From contig NZ_BOOK01000051.1 of the NCBI RefSeq assembly GCF_016863195.1, forward strand, positions 1-64,000: a stretch of DNA of 64,000 nucleotides, given 5' to 3'. The notes below the pieces were generated by a model. The model was not told the origin of the DNA. It did no database searches and was given only the letters and a program-made list of their open reading frames with translations. Position 1 is the stretch's first letter; each line of letters begins with the position of its first letter. Below are positions 35,559 to 45,190 of the stretch, piece by piece. Both the position numbers and the translations under genes were made by a program. Source of the DNA: Paraplanobispora takensis (lineage in GTDB: Bacteria > Actinomycetota > Actinomycetes > Streptosporangiales > Streptosporangiaceae).

Positions 35559-36020
35559 TCAGCTCGTCCAGACGGCCGCGGCCCCGCTGTGCCCGGCCCT
35601 GATCACGTAGTAGACCGCCACCGCGGCCAGGATCACCGTGAGCGCCGAGACGACCGTGCGCACCGGGCCGCCGAACCTCTCACCGCGGGTCACGTAGATC
35701 AGGCCCAGGGAGACCAGCCCGAGAGCGGCCACGGCCAGCGTCAGGGGCGTGCCGAAGGCCTCGTGCTCGGCGATGCGCTGCCCGAACTCCCCCTGCGCGG
35801 AGGAGAAGCGGTTCTCCTTGAGCGAGATGCCGCTCTGCCTGGCGGCCAGGGTGGCGATCGGGGTGATCACCGCGAGTCCCAGCACCGCCCAGCCCAGTGC
35901 GGCGCGTGTGCGCGGCGCCAGCGCGTAGACCGCGGCCAGGGCCGCCAGCAGCGGCGTCATGACCACGGTGGCGTGGATGATCAGGGGGTGGGCGGGAAGG
36001 CCCAGGATCTCGTCGAACAT
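35559..36020 (-). CDS. DUF2231 membrane protein
   Basis: A 153-aa protein with four predicted helices and the family signature [18 protein letters not shown] near the N-terminus, with the paired His of DUF2231. Possible redox or heme-linked membrane role by family analogy only. ATG 36020. It is divergent from the cyclophilin gene across a 224-bp region that contains a 21-bp direct repeat. Confidence 0.85.
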   Translation of the reverse strand: MFDEILGLPAHPLIIHATVVMTPLLAALAAVYALAPRTRAALGWAVLGLAVITPIATLAARQSGISLKENRFSSAQGEFGQRIAEHEAFGTPLTLAVAALGLVSLGLIYVTRGERFGGPVRTVVSALTVILAAVAVYYVIRAGHSGAAAVWTS

Positions 36021-36111
36021 GGTGGTGCTCCGGTCTTACGGGGTTCGTCTTCAGCGAGTACGAATCTCAGCACGAAGAGGTTCTGAAATCTGTAAAGATC
36101 TGCGGCTCCTC

Positions 36112-36155
36112 CCCTCCCGTCACATACGCAGGCCCCCTCCTGTCACATACGCAGG
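36112..36155. repeat. 21-bp direct repeat in a divergent promoter region
   Basis: Two copies (36112-36132 and 36135-36155), 20 of 21 identical, share the core GTCACATACGCAGG and repeat with a 23-bp period. They lie between the DUF2231 and cyclophilin genes, where operators for both could sit. Confidence 0.75.
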
Positions 36156-36244
36156 ATTCCGCCACTTACATCCAGCACACTCCAGGGCCGGTACGCTTTC
36201 GCCGGGTCAGTAGTCATGAAACGGTAATCCTGGAGGACATAGCG

Positions 36245-37135
36245 GTGAGCGGCGAAGACCGCCAGAGCCAGCTGGCGCGGGAGCACAAGGAGCGGCAGGT
36301 CCAGCGTGCCGAGGAGACCAGGAAGGCCAAGCGGAACACCTTCGTCGGGGCCGGCATCGGAGCGGTCGTCGTGGTCGGAGGCGTGATCGCCGCGGCGGTC
36401 CTGATGGGGGGCGACGACGGCGACACGGCGAACGTCGCGGCGTCCTCGGAGCCCTCGCCGAGCGTCTCCACGTCCGCCTCCGCCCAGCCGACGCCCAGCA
36501 CCGCGGTGAGCGCCGGGCCCGTCTCCTGCGAATACCGCGAGGACACCAGCGGCAGCCCGGCCAAGAAGGTCGGCTACCCGCCGAAGAAGCCGAACCTGAA
36601 GCTGAAGACCATGACGATCACCACCAACCACGGTGACATCGTGATCGACCTGGCCACCCAGGCGGCTCCCTGCACGGTGAACTCCATGGCCTTCCTGGCC
36701 AAGAAGAACTTCTACGACAACACCCGCTGCCACCGCCTGGCCACCCCCGAGAACTCGGGCCTGGGCCTGCTGCAGTGCGGTGACCCGCAGGCCAAGGCCG
36801 ACGGCAAGAACCCCACCGACGGCCAGGGCAGCTCCGGCTACGTCTTCAACGACGAGAACCTGGGCGGCATCCCGTACACCAAGGGCACGGTCGCGCTGGC
36901 GCAGGCCGGCGACGCCAGCAACCAGAACGGCAGCCAGTTCTGGATCTCCCTGGCCGACGACACCGCCCAGCTGCAGCCCGCCTACACGCCGTTCGGCACG
37001 GTCTCCAAGGGCATGGACCTCCTGGAGAAGGTCTACGCGGGCGGCTGGATCACCAACCCCGAGGACATCACCGGCGACGGCGGCTCCAACGCCCCCAAGA
37101 TCCCGGTCATCATCAAGGACGTCAAGCTCTCCTGA
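36245..37135 (+). CDS. Membrane-anchored cyclophilin-type peptidyl-prolyl isomerase (copy 1)
   Basis: Extracytoplasmic proline isomerase. The 296-aa protein has a charged N-terminal cytoplasmic segment (MSGEDRQSQLAREHKERQVQ), one transmembrane helix (about 33-55), a Ser/Thr/Pro linker and a cyclophilin domain (about 120-296) with GSQFWISLADD and FGTVSKGMDLLEKV. Two Cys pairs around the fold (CTV.., CHRL, LQCGDP) may be actinobacteria-specific. GTG 36245 has GGAGG eight bases upstream. A 14-bp terminator hairpin follows. A paralog lies at 42575. Confidence 0.9.
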   Translation: MSGEDRQSQLAREHKERQVQRAEETRKAKRNTFVGAGIGAVVVVGGVIAAAVLMGGDDGDTANVAASSEPSPSVSTSASAQPTPSTAVSAGPVSCEYREDTSGSPAKKVGYPPKKPNLKLKTMTITTNHGDIVIDLATQAAPCTVNSMAFLAKKNFYDNTRCHRLATPENSGLGLLQCGDPQAKADGKNPTDGQGSSGYVFNDENLGGIPYTKGTVALAQAGDASNQNGSQFWISLADDTAQLQPAYTPFGTVSKGMDLLEKVYAGGWITNPEDITGDGGSNAPKIPVIIKDVKLS

Positions 37136-37148
37136 CGCGGGCTCATCG

Positions 37149-37181
37149 GACACCCCGGCGGCGATCTGCCGCCGGGGTGTC
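37149..37181 (+). terminator. Terminator after cyclophilin copy 1
   Basis: A perfect 14-bp stem (37149-37162 with 37168-37181) and a 5-base loop begin 13 bases after the stop. Confidence 0.8.
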
Positions 37182-37210
37182 CGGCGTCCGGGGGTGTCCG
37201 GGGCTCCGAG

Positions 37211-37226
37211 TGTGATACCGATCACA
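37211..37226. promoter_or_regulatory. CRP/FNR-type binding site
   Basis: TGTGATACCGATCACA is a perfect 6-4-6 inverted repeat and matches the CRP consensus TGTGA-N6-TCACA, also described for actinobacterial CRP proteins. It lies 76 bp upstream of the P450 start and 30 bp after the preceding terminator, so the P450 is the likely target. Confidence 0.7.
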
Positions 37227-37301
37227 AAGCGCCGGTCGCGGGGCGGCCGGGGACAGGCTGGATGGAGAGGGAACCATGATCCATCTCACTGAGGGGCGCT
37301 C

Positions 37302-38525
37302 ATGTCCAAGCCGACGACGGAGAAGCTACCGGTCGAGTTCCTGTTCAGCCCGGAGTTCAGCCGGGATCCCTACACCCAGTACGGCGCGCTGCGCGAGCGC
37401 GGGCCGGTCCACGCGGTCGAGTTCATCCCGGGGACGGACATCCCGGCGTTCCTGGTCATCGACTACGAGCACGGCCGGGCGGCGCTGAACGACCCCCGGC
37501 TGGCCAAGGGGTCCCGTCACGCCCCCGCCTTCTTCCACCGGGAGGAGGTCCGCACCAACCCGGCGCTGGCCGAGAACATGCTCAACGCCGACCCGCCGGA
37601 CCACACCCGGCTGCGGAAGCTGGTCACCAAGGCGTTCACCCCGCGCCGCACCGAGAGCCTGCGCCCCCGGATCCAGGAGATCACCGACGGGCTCGTCGAC
37701 GCGATGGAGCCCCGGGGACGGGCCGAGCTCATCGACGACTTCGCCTTCCCGCTGCCGGTCACCGTGATCTGCGAGCTGCTGGGCGTGCCCACCGAGGACC
37801 GCGACGACTTCCGCCGCTGGTCCTCGATCCTGCTCACCCCCGCGTTCACCGCCGAGGAGATCCGGCTCCGCGACGAGGTGAACGCCGCCATCCACGCCTA
37901 CTTCGGCGCGATCACCGCCGCCCGCCGGGCCGACCCCCGCGACGACCTGGTCAGCGCGCTGGTCACCGCGCACGACGAGGAGGACCTGCTGAGCGACCAG
38001 GAACTGATCGCCGCCCTCACGCTGCTGCTCATCGCCGGGCACGAGACCACGGTCAACCTCATCGGCAACGGCATGCTGGCCCTGCTGACCCATCCCGGCC
38101 AGCTCCGGCTCCTGCAGGACAGGCCGGAGCTGATCCCGGCGGCGATCGAGGAGTTCCTGCGCTACGACGGGCCGGTGGAGCGGGCGACCCTGCGCTTCGC
38201 CACCGAGGACATGGAGATCGCCGGCGTCGCCGTCCCCAAGGGCAGCATCGTGCAGATCTCGCTCGGCGCGGCCGGTCGCGACCCCGCCCTGGTCGACGCC
38301 CCGGACACGCTCGACATCACCCGCGCCGACGTCCGCCACGTCGCCTTCGGCCACGGCATCCACTTCTGCCTGGGCGCCCCGCTGGCCCGTCTGGAGGGCT
38401 TGATCGCCTTCGGGACGCTGCTGCGCCGCCTGCCGGGCATCGCCCTGGACCGCCCCGTCGAGGAGCTCGGCTGGCGCAGCAGTTCGATCATCCGCGGCCT
38501 GCAGGCGCTGCCGGTGCGTTTCTAA
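37302..38525 (+). CDS. Cytochrome P450
   Basis: Soluble bacterial heme monooxygenase, 407 aa, of CYP105/107 style. The heme-binding loop is FGHGIHFCLGAPLARLE with Cys356 as the thiolate ligand. The I-helix reads LLIAGHETT and the K-helix ExxR lies in the EEFLRYDGPVER region. No ferredoxin or reductase gene and no biosynthetic cluster is adjacent, so the substrate cannot be assigned. The upstream CRP-type site suggests regulation by carbon status or cAMP. It converges on aspS through a long shared hairpin. Confidence 0.95.
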   Translation: MSKPTTEKLPVEFLFSPEFSRDPYTQYGALRERGPVHAVEFIPGTDIPAFLVIDYEHGRAALNDPRLAKGSRHAPAFFHREEVRTNPALAENMLNADPPDHTRLRKLVTKAFTPRRTESLRPRIQEITDGLVDAMEPRGRAELIDDFAFPLPVTVICELLGVPTEDRDDFRRWSSILLTPAFTAEEIRLRDEVNAAIHAYFGAITAARRADPRDDLVSALVTAHDEEDLLSDQELIAALTLLLIAGHETTVNLIGNGMLALLTHPGQLRLLQDRPELIPAAIEEFLRYDGPVERATLRFATEDMEIAGVAVPKGSIVQISLGAAGRDPALVDAPDTLDITRADVRHVAFGHGIHFCLGAPLARLEGLIAFGTLLRRLPGIALDRPVEELGWRSSSIIRGLQALPVRF

Positions 38526-38606
38526 AGGCGTACGGCCCGCCGTACGAGCCGCGGAGACGCCGGGAGAGCGCGGGATCGGCACGGGGCCGGCGAGGGACGC
38601 GGAAAG

Positions 38607-38649
38607 CGGCGGAGCCCCGGCGAGCGAGGTGCTCGCCGGGGCTCCGCCG
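38607..38649. terminator. Bidirectional terminator between P450 and aspS
   Basis: A perfect 19-bp stem (38607-38625 with 38631-38649) with a 5-base loop lies between two convergent stop codons (38525 and 38669). It can serve both strands. Confidence 0.88.
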
Positions 38650-38668
38650 TACTCCTGCCGCGGGAGGG

Positions 38669-40468
38669 TCAGGCCTTGGCGGGCTTGGCCGCCGCGTCCT
38701 TCTGCTCCGCGTCCTTGGGCCCCGTCTCCTTTGGCTGGGCGTCCACGCCCGCCTCCTTGCGCTGCTCCCCGGTGATCGGGGTCGGCGCGCCGGTCAGCGG
38801 GTCGAAGCCGGAGGCCGTCTTCGGGAAGGCGATGACGTCGCGGATCGAGTCGCCGCCCGCCAGCAGCATGCAGATGCGGTCCCAGCCGTAGGCGATGCCG
38901 CCGTGCGGCGGCGGGCCGTACTTGAACGCCTCCAGCAGGAAGCCGAACTTGCTCTCGGCCTCCTCCTTGGAGATGCCGAGCACGTCGAAGACGCGCTGCT
39001 GCATCTCGGCGCGGTGGATACGGATCGAGCCGCCGCCGATCTCCATGCCGTTGCAGACCATGTCGTAGGCGTAGGCCAGCGCCTCACCCGGACTGTCCTG
39101 GAAGGTGTCGGCCCACTCGGGCTTGGGACCGGTGAACGGGTGGTGAACCGCGGTCCAGCCGATCTGGGTGCCGGCGTCGTCGAGCACGGGCTCGAACATC
39201 GGCGCGTCGACGACCCACAGGAAGCTCCACTGCGACTCGTCGATCAGGCCGCAGCGCCGGCCGATCTCCAGGCGGGCCGCGCCGAGCAGGTCGCGGGAGG
39301 CGGCGGCCGCACCGGCGGCGAAGAAGATCGCGTCACCGGGCTCGGCGCCGGCCTTGGCGGCCAGGCCCGCGGTCTCGGTCTCCGACAGGTTCTTGGCGAC
39401 CGGGCCGCCGAGCGTGCCGTCCTCGCCGACCAGCACGTAGGCCAGGCCCCGGGCACCGCGCGACTTGGCCCACTCCTGCCAGCCGTCCAGCTCCTTGCGG
39501 GTCTGGGAGGCGCCGCCCGGCATGACCACGGCGCCGACGTACGGGGCCTGGAAGACGCGGAAGGTGGTCTCGGCGAAGAACTCCGTCATCTCGACGAGCT
39601 CCTGGCCGAAGCGCAGGTCCGGCTTGTCGGAGCCGTAGCGGGCCATCGCGTCGGCGTAGGTCATCCGGGGCAGCGGCGCAGGGATCTCGTAGCCGAGGAT
39701 CTCCTTCCAGATCCGCCCGATCAGCGCCTCGCCGACGGCGATGACGTCCTCCTGGTCCACGAAGGACATCTCGAGGTCGATCTGGGTGAACTCCGGCTGC
39801 CGGTCGGCGCGCAGGTCCTCGTCGCGGTAGCACTTGGCCAGCTGGTAGTAGCGCTCCAGGCCCGCCACCTGCAGCAGCTGCTTGAACAGCTGCGGCGACT
39901 GGGGCAGGGCGTACCAGTTGCCGGGCTGCAGGCGGACCGGGACCAGGAAGTCGCGGGCGCCCTCGGGGGTGGAGCGGGTCAGCGTCGGCGTCTCGACGTA
40001 GACGAACCCGTGCTCGTTCAGCACCTCGTTGGCGAGGTAGGTGGCCTTGGAGCGCACGCGCATCGCCTGGGCGACCTGCTGGCGGCGGATGTCGAGGTAG
40101 CGGTACTTCAGCCGGGCCTCCTCCGAGACACCGGCGTTGCCCTCGATCGGGAACGGCAGCGGGGCCGACTCGCTGAGCACCTCGACCTCGGAGGCGACGA
40201 CCTCGATCTCACCGGTGGGCAGATCGGGGTTCTCGTTGCCCGCGGGGCGGACCCGCACCTCCCCGACGACCTTGACGCAGTACTCGGCGCGCAGGCCGTG
40301 CGCGTCGTCCTCCTCGCGGAAGACCACCTGGGCCGAGCCGGAGGCGTCGCGCAGGTCGATGAAGACCACGCCGCCGTGGTCGCGGCGGCGTGCCACCCAT
40401 CCGGCCAGCGTTACCTGCTCACCCGCGTGCTCCTTGCGGAGCGAACCGGCGGTGTGCGTGCGGATCAC
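38669..40468 (-). CDS. aspS: Aspartyl-tRNA synthetase
   Basis: Class IIb synthetase, 599 aa. An OB-fold anticodon-binding domain (about 15-105: [23 protein letters not shown]) precedes the catalytic core with [39 protein letters not shown] (motif 2) and motif 3 [16 protein letters not shown] bacterial GAD insertion lies between. The tail (last about 30 residues) is Lys/Ala/Glu-rich. GTG 40468 overlaps the hisS stop as GTGA. Whether it also charges tRNA-Asn cannot be decided here. Confidence 0.97.
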   Translation of the reverse strand: MIRTHTAGSLRKEHAGEQVTLAGWVARRRDHGGVVFIDLRDASGSAQVVFREEDDAHGLRAEYCVKVVGEVRVRPAGNENPDLPTGEIEVVASEVEVLSESAPLPFPIEGNAGVSEEARLKYRYLDIRRQQVAQAMRVRSKATYLANEVLNEHGFVYVETPTLTRSTPEGARDFLVPVRLQPGNWYALPQSPQLFKQLLQVAGLERYYQLAKCYRDEDLRADRQPEFTQIDLEMSFVDQEDVIAVGEALIGRIWKEILGYEIPAPLPRMTYADAMARYGSDKPDLRFGQELVEMTEFFAETTFRVFQAPYVGAVVMPGGASQTRKELDGWQEWAKSRGARGLAYVLVGEDGTLGGPVAKNLSETETAGLAAKAGAEPGDAIFFAAGAAAASRDLLGAARLEIGRRCGLIDESQWSFLWVVDAPMFEPVLDDAGTQIGWTAVHHPFTGPKPEWADTFQDSPGEALAYAYDMVCNGMEIGGGSIRIHRAEMQQRVFDVLGISKEEAESKFGFLLEAFKYGPPPHGGIAYGWDRICMLLAGGDSIRDVIAFPKTASGFDPLTGAPTPITGEQRKEAGVDAQPKETGPKDAEQKDAAAKPAKA

Positions 40469-41727
40469 GAAAACTTCCCCTTCAGAATGTCGACGACCTC
40501 GGCCAACGGCACCTCGGTCTGCTCTGCGGTGGTCAGGTCTTTCAGCTGTACGGCGCGGGCCGCCAGGTCGCGCTCGCCCAGGACCAGCGCGTAACGGGCA
40601 CCCGACCGGTCGGCGCCCTTCATCGCTCCCTTGAGGCCCTTGCCCCCGAACGACATGTCGGCGACGAGGCCCGCCCGGCGCAGTTGCGTGACCAGAAGGA
40701 ACATCCGGCGACGTGCTTCCTCGCCCAGCGGGACACCGTACACCTGCACACGTTCCCCGGCGGACTCGTCCGCAAGCAGGCCCTCGGCCTCCATCGCCAG
40801 GAGCGTGCGATCCACGCCGAGCGCCCAGCCGACGCTCGGCAGCGACGGACCGCCGATCATCTCGCTCAGCCCGTCGTAGCGCCCGCCGCCGCCGACCGCG
40901 GACTGCGAGCCCAGCCCGTCGTGGACGAACTCGAAGGTGGTGCGCGTGTAGTAGTCGAGACCGCGCACCAGGCGCGGGTCGTCGGTGAAGGCGACGCCCG
41001 AGGCGGTCAGCAGCGAGCGGACCTCCTCGTGGTAGGTCTTGCACGCCCCGCACAGGTGGTCGACGACCATCGGCGCGCCGGCCAGCTGGGCCTGCACCTC
41101 CGAACGCTTGTCGTCCAGCACGCGCAACGGATTGATCTCGATCCGGGCCCGGGTGGCCTCGTCGAGGTCGAGCGCGCGCAGGAACTCCTGGAGCGCGGCC
41201 CGGTAGCCGGGACGGCACTCCTTGCAGCCCAGCGTGTTGAGCAGCAGCCGGACCCCGGTCAGGCCCAGCCCGGCGTAACCGTCGGCGGCCAGGATGATCA
41301 GCTCGGCGTCCAGCGCCGGATCCTCCGAGCCGAGGGCCTCGGCGCCGACCTGCCAGAAGTGGCGGTAGCGGCCCTTCTGGGCGCGCTCGTAGCGGAACTG
41401 GCTGCCGGAGTACCACAGTTTGACGGGGAGCTGCCCGTTGTGCAGGCCGTGCTGCAGGACCGCGCGCACGACCGACGCGGTGCCCTCCGGGCGCAGCGTG
41501 ATGGAGCGCCCGCCCTTGTCGGTGAAGGTGTACATCTCCTTGGAGACGATGTCGGTCGACTCCCCCACCCCGCGGGCGAACAACGCGGTGTCCTCGAAGA
41601 CCGGTGTCTCGATGTAGCCGTAGCCCGCGCGGCGGGCGGGAGCGGCGAGCGCCTCCCGTATGGCGAGGACCCGCTCGGAGCGCGGCGGGATCCAGTCGAA
41701 GGTGCCCTTGGGCGCCTGGAAGCTCAT
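40465..41727 (-). CDS. hisS: Histidyl-tRNA synthetase
   Basis: Class II synthetase, 420 aa, starting [20 protein letters not shown]. It has motif 2 [20 protein letters not shown], the His-A region [15 protein letters not shown] and the C-terminal anticodon-binding domain ([20 protein letters not shown]). ATG 41727 is chosen over upstream in-frame codons that overlap the hydrolase gene. It begins 4 bp after that gene and overlaps aspS. Confidence 0.97.
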   Translation of the reverse strand: MSFQAPKGTFDWIPPRSERVLAIREALAAPARRAGYGYIETPVFEDTALFARGVGESTDIVSKEMYTFTDKGGRSITLRPEGTASVVRAVLQHGLHNGQLPVKLWYSGSQFRYERAQKGRYRHFWQVGAEALGSEDPALDAELIILAADGYAGLGLTGVRLLLNTLGCKECRPGYRAALQEFLRALDLDEATRARIEINPLRVLDDKRSEVQAQLAGAPMVVDHLCGACKTYHEEVRSLLTASGVAFTDDPRLVRGLDYYTRTTFEFVHDGLGSQSAVGGGGRYDGLSEMIGGPSLPSVGWALGVDRTLLAMEAEGLLADESAGERVQVYGVPLGEEARRRMFLLVTQLRRAGLVADMSFGGKGLKGAMKGADRSGARYALVLGERDLAARAVQLKDLTTAEQTEVPLAEVVDILKGKFS

Positions 41728-41731
41728 TTCT

Positions 41732-42427
41732 CTAAAGTCCCCTGCTGGGACCGGCGTGGGGAGCCGCCTCCGCGAGATACGGGTTGGTGGCGCGCTCCTG
41801 GCCGATCGTGGTCTGTGGTCCGTGGCCGGGCAGGACCACCGTGTCGTCCGGCAGCGGCAGGCACTTGACGGCCAGGCTGCGCAGGATCGTCGGGTAGTCG
41901 CCGCCCGGAAGGTCGGTGCGGCCGATGGAGCCGGCGAACAACAGGTCACCCGAGAACATCACGTCCGGGATCTCGTCCGTGGCGGGCAACCTGAACGTCA
42001 CCGACCCCCTGGTATGGCCGGGAGTGTGGTCGACCGTGAGCTCCATGCCCGCCAGCTTCAGCACCGCGCCGTCGGACAGCTCGCGCACGTCGTCGGGCTC
42101 GGTGAAGGTGAGCCCGCCGAACAGCTGCTGCCGGGTCGTCAGCGACAGTCCCCTGCCCGGGTCGGAGAGCAGATCGCGGTCCTCGGGGTGGATCCAGGCC
42201 GGCACGTCGCGCGCGCCGCAGACCGGGGCGACCGACCACATGTGATCGATGTGACCGTGGGTGACCAGCACCGCGACCGGCTTGAGTCGATGCTCGCGCA
42301 GCACCTCGTCCAGATCGCCGACGGCGTTCTGCCCCGGATCGACGATGACGCACTCCTCCCCCGCGGCGGGAGCGACGACATAGCAATTGGTCTGGAAGGA
42401 CCCTGCGGGAAAGCCGGCGATGAGCAT
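41732..42427 (-). CDS. Metallo-beta-lactamase-fold hydrolase (glyoxalase II-like)
   Basis: Zinc-dependent hydrolase of 231 aa. The motif THGHIDHMW supplies the metal ligands, with further His in [11 protein letters not shown], Asp in FSGDLLF and a final LPGHGPQT. This pattern fits hydroxyacylglutathione-hydrolase-like proteins; actinobacteria use mycothiol, so the thiol substrate is uncertain. It is translated just ahead of hisS, and is divergent from cyclophilin copy 2. Confidence 0.9.
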   Translation of the reverse strand: MLIAGFPAGSFQTNCYVVAPAAGEECVIVDPGQNAVGDLDEVLREHRLKPVAVLVTHGHIDHMWSVAPVCGARDVPAWIHPEDRDLLSDPGRGLSLTTRQQLFGGLTFTEPDDVRELSDGAVLKLAGMELTVDHTPGHTRGSVTFRLPATDEIPDVMFSGDLLFAGSIGRTDLPGGDYPTILRSLAVKCLPLPDDTVVLPGHGPQTTIGQERATNPYLAEAAPHAGPSRGL

Positions 42428-42574
42428 CTGCCTCAGCTGATCTCGTCAAGAATGCGGATGGGAATGTAACCGAAGGGTACCGGTGCGGGTCGGCGGGCTG
42501 CGAACCATCGCCCTGTGGCCGATACGATTCGCCCACTCAATATGTAATACTCCGGCACTCGGGAGGGCGAAGCG

Positions 42575-43426
42575 GTGAGCGGCAAGGACCGCCAGAAGCA
42601 GCTGGCGCGCGAGCACTACGAGCGGCAGATGCAGCGACGCGTGGAGCGCGAGGCCAAGGCCAAACGCAACGCGATCATCGGTAGCACCGTGGGCACCGTG
42701 GTGGTCGTGGGCGGAATCATCGCCGCGGTGGCCCTGATCGGAGGGTCCTCGGACCCCTCGGACACGGAGGCCGCGGTCACGCCCGAGCCCTCCGCGAGCC
42801 AGTCCACCGCCGAACCGGCGGCCTTCGACCCGGCCACCGGCGGCTGCGGCTACGTGACCGCCGCGGAGAGCGGCCAGGTCAAGGACGTCGGCCTGCCTCC
42901 GGCCAAGCTCGACGTCTCCGCCAAGTCGATGACGCTGAAGACCAGCCAGGGTGACATCGTCATCAAGCTGGACGGCCAGAAGACCCCCTGCACGGTCGGC
43001 TCCTTCGCGCATCTGGCGAGCAAGGACTACTTCGACGGCTCCAAGTGCCACCGTCTGGGCTCCGAGCAGTTCCCGGTCCTGCAGTGCGGCGACCCGCTGG
43101 CCAAGGCCGACGGCAAGGGCCTGACCGACGGCCAGGGCGGCCCCGGCTACCGCTTCGTGGACGAGAACCTCGAAGGCGCCAAGTACACCCGCGGCGTGGT
43201 GGCCATGGCCAACAGCGGGCCCAACAGCAACGGCAGCCAGTTCTTCATCGTGTACGGCGACACGACCCTGCCGGCGAACTACACCCCGTTCGGTACGGTT
43301 ACCAAGGGCCTGGAGATCGTCGACAAGGTGAACAAGGGTGGTGTCATCACTCCCGGACAGGACGGCACCGGGGCACCGAAGAAAACCGTCGAGATCGAAG
43401 ACGTGACAATGTCCGCCAAGAGCTGA
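42575..43426 (+). CDS. Membrane-anchored cyclophilin-type peptidyl-prolyl isomerase (copy 2)
   Basis: A 283-aa paralog of the isomerase at 36245, with the same plan. It has a charged cytoplasmic start MSGKDRQKQLAREHYERQMQ, one transmembrane helix (about 34-56), a Ser/Pro/Ala linker and a cyclophilin domain with GSQFFIVYGD, TPFGTVTKGLEIV and the shared Cys-containing LQCGDPLAKADGKG. GTG 42575. A terminator hairpin follows. The two copies probably arose by duplication and now flank the P450-aspS-hisS-hydrolase block. Confidence 0.92.
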   Translation: MSGKDRQKQLAREHYERQMQRRVEREAKAKRNAIIGSTVGTVVVVGGIIAAVALIGGSSDPSDTEAAVTPEPSASQSTAEPAAFDPATGGCGYVTAAESGQVKDVGLPPAKLDVSAKSMTLKTSQGDIVIKLDGQKTPCTVGSFAHLASKDYFDGSKCHRLGSEQFPVLQCGDPLAKADGKGLTDGQGGPGYRFVDENLEGAKYTRGVVAMANSGPNSNGSQFFIVYGDTTLPANYTPFGTVTKGLEIVDKVNKGGVITPGQDGTGAPKKTVEIEDVTMSAKS

Positions 43427-43450
43427 CGTAATACAAACAGGCATACGGAC

Positions 43451-43470
43451 CCGGGACCGCACGGTCCCGG
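43451..43470 (+). terminator. Hairpin after cyclophilin copy 2
   Basis: A perfect 9-bp stem CCGGGACCG/CGGTCCCGG closes on a CA turn, 25 bases after the stop and 30 before the next start. Confidence 0.6.
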
Positions 43471-43499
43471 AAAGGCTGATGAAAGTGCGGGAGGACACG

Positions 43500-44729
43500 G
43501 TGAGCACCGACCCGTGGGGCCGGGTAGACGACGACGGCACCGTCTACGTGCGTACGGCTGAGGGAGAGCGGGCCGTCGGGTCCTGGCAGGCCGGCGAGCC
43601 GGAGGAGGCGCTCGCCTACTTCCGCCGCAAATTCGACGAGCTGGCCGGGCAGGTCACGCTCCTGGAGCAGCGCGTCCGAGGCACCGACCTGCCCCCTTCT
43701 CAGGCCGAGGCCACCATCGTCAAGCTCCGCGAAGCGATCACCGACGCCCACGCGGTCGGCGACCTCGACGCGCTGCTGGGCCGGCTGAACAGCCTCACGG
43801 AGCTGGTCGCCCAGCGCCGCGAGGAGGTCAAGGCCGCCCGCGACGTGGCCCGCGCCGAGGCCAAGAGCGTCAAGGAGCGGATCGTCACCGAGGCCGAGAG
43901 CGTGGCCGAGTCCACGACCCACTGGAAGACCGGCGGCGAGCGCCTGCGTCAGCTCGTGGAGGAGTGGAAGGCCGCCGAGCGGATCGACCGGGTCACCGAG
44001 GCGGCGCTGTGGAAGCGCCTGTCGGCCGCCCGTACGGCCTTCGCCAAGCGGCGCAAGGCCTACTTCGCGGGGCTCGACGAGCAGCGCGAGAGCGTGCGCT
44101 CGGTCAAGGAGCGGATCGTGACGGAGGCGGAGGAGCTGGCCTCCTCCACCGACTGGGGCCCCACCGCCTCGGCCTACCGGGAGCTGATGCGTCAGTGGAA
44201 GGCCGCCGGCCGGGCCTCCCGTGAGGTCGAGGACGAGCTGTGGGCCCGCTTCAAGGGCGCCCAGGACCAGTTCTTCCAGGCCCGCTCCGCGGTCTTCGCC
44301 GAGCGGGACGCCTCGCTCGCGGCCAACGCCGAGATCAAGGAACAGCTCCTGGTCGAGGCCGAGAAGATCCTCCCCGTCACCGACGCCCGCGCCGCCCGGA
44401 GCACCATGCGCGGCCTCCTGGAGCGCTGGGAGGAGGCCGGCCCGGTCCCCCGCGAGCAGCGCGACCGCCTGGAGGGCGGGCTGCGCAAGGTCGACGACGC
44501 GATCCGCAAGGCCGAGGAGGCGGAGTGGAAGCGCTCCAACCCCGAGGCCCGCGCCCGCGCCCAGAACACCGTCGACCAGCTGCGCAAGTCCATCGAGCAG
44601 CTGGAGACCCGCCTGGGCAAGGCCCGCGCCGCCGGCAAGGACAAGGACGCCAAGGACGCCGAGGAGGCCCTGGCCGCCCGCCGTTCCTGGCTGGAGGAGG
44701 CCGAGCGCACGCTCGCCGAGTTCTCCTGA
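43500..44729 (+). CDS. DUF349 repeat protein
   Basis: Cytosolic, highly charged, almost entirely helical 409-aa protein. After a conserved N-terminal domain (VSTDPWGRVDDDGTVYVRTAEGERAVGSW) it has three to four DUF349 repeats of the type VKERIVTEAE...W...LRQLVEEWKAAERI. A long coiled coil at the C-terminus (TVDQLRKSIEQLETRLGKAR) ends it. GTG 43500 is preferred because GGGAGG lies six bases upstream; ATG 43479 is in frame. It is commonly found next to rel in actinomycetes (from memory). Function unknown. Confidence 0.9.
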   Translation: MSTDPWGRVDDDGTVYVRTAEGERAVGSWQAGEPEEALAYFRRKFDELAGQVTLLEQRVRGTDLPPSQAEATIVKLREAITDAHAVGDLDALLGRLNSLTELVAQRREEVKAARDVARAEAKSVKERIVTEAESVAESTTHWKTGGERLRQLVEEWKAAERIDRVTEAALWKRLSAARTAFAKRRKAYFAGLDEQRESVRSVKERIVTEAEELASSTDWGPTASAYRELMRQWKAAGRASREVEDELWARFKGAQDQFFQARSAVFAERDASLAANAEIKEQLLVEAEKILPVTDARAARSTMRGLLERWEEAGPVPREQRDRLEGGLRKVDDAIRKAEEAEWKRSNPEARARAQNTVDQLRKSIEQLETRLGKARAAGKDKDAKDAEEALAARRSWLEEAERTLAEFS

Positions 44730-45190
44730 CCTGACGCCGCCGGGGATTCCCCGGCCCGAGGCCGCCGGGGGTTCTCCTGCCCCGGCGGCTCCCGCGCTCT
44801 CCTGACGGCCCTTCCGACCACGACGCCGGCCACATCGAGACTCCGTGAACGCCCGGCCCTGAGGGGCGTCCTCAGCCATGACCCGCTGTTGATCGCCGAG
44901 CATCCCGGTCGCCGATCGCCGACGATCATGGACTGGCTGTCGGAGGCATCCGTCCGGCTGTCGTACGGCGCAGCTCGGGTGGGCGGCACCCGGCCCGCCA
45001 CGGACGCGCCTCGCGGGCAGGCCCGGCTCCTGGCCGGACACACCTCACTCACGGGCCGGGCCCGCCACCTGGGCAAACGCACCTCACGGGCGGGTCCGAC
45101 CACCCGGCGTGCACCGCCGTAGCCGCTGTCAGCCCCTGGGCGCGTCCCGCCCGGCCCGTCCGTTCGATGCCGTGGTGCGACGGCGGGGCG
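44730..45190. other. Intergenic region between convergent DUF349 and rel genes
   Basis: These 461 bp contain the terminator hairpin at 44761-44789 and a smaller CCGGGG/CCCCGG hairpin near 44740-44754. Beyond that I see no gene. A 77-codon open frame at 44889-45122 has no ribosome site and an Arg/Pro-biased composition typical of non-coding high-GC sequence. Confidence 0.6.
44761..44789 (+). terminator. Terminator after the DUF349 gene
   Basis: A perfect 10-bp stem GCCGCCGGGG/CCCCGGCGGC with a 9-base loop begins 32 bases after the stop. Confidence 0.7.

Noticed and set aside
44889-45122. 77-codon plus-strand frame after the DUF349 gene
   Set aside because: No ribosome site, biased composition, no hydrophobic or conserved pattern.
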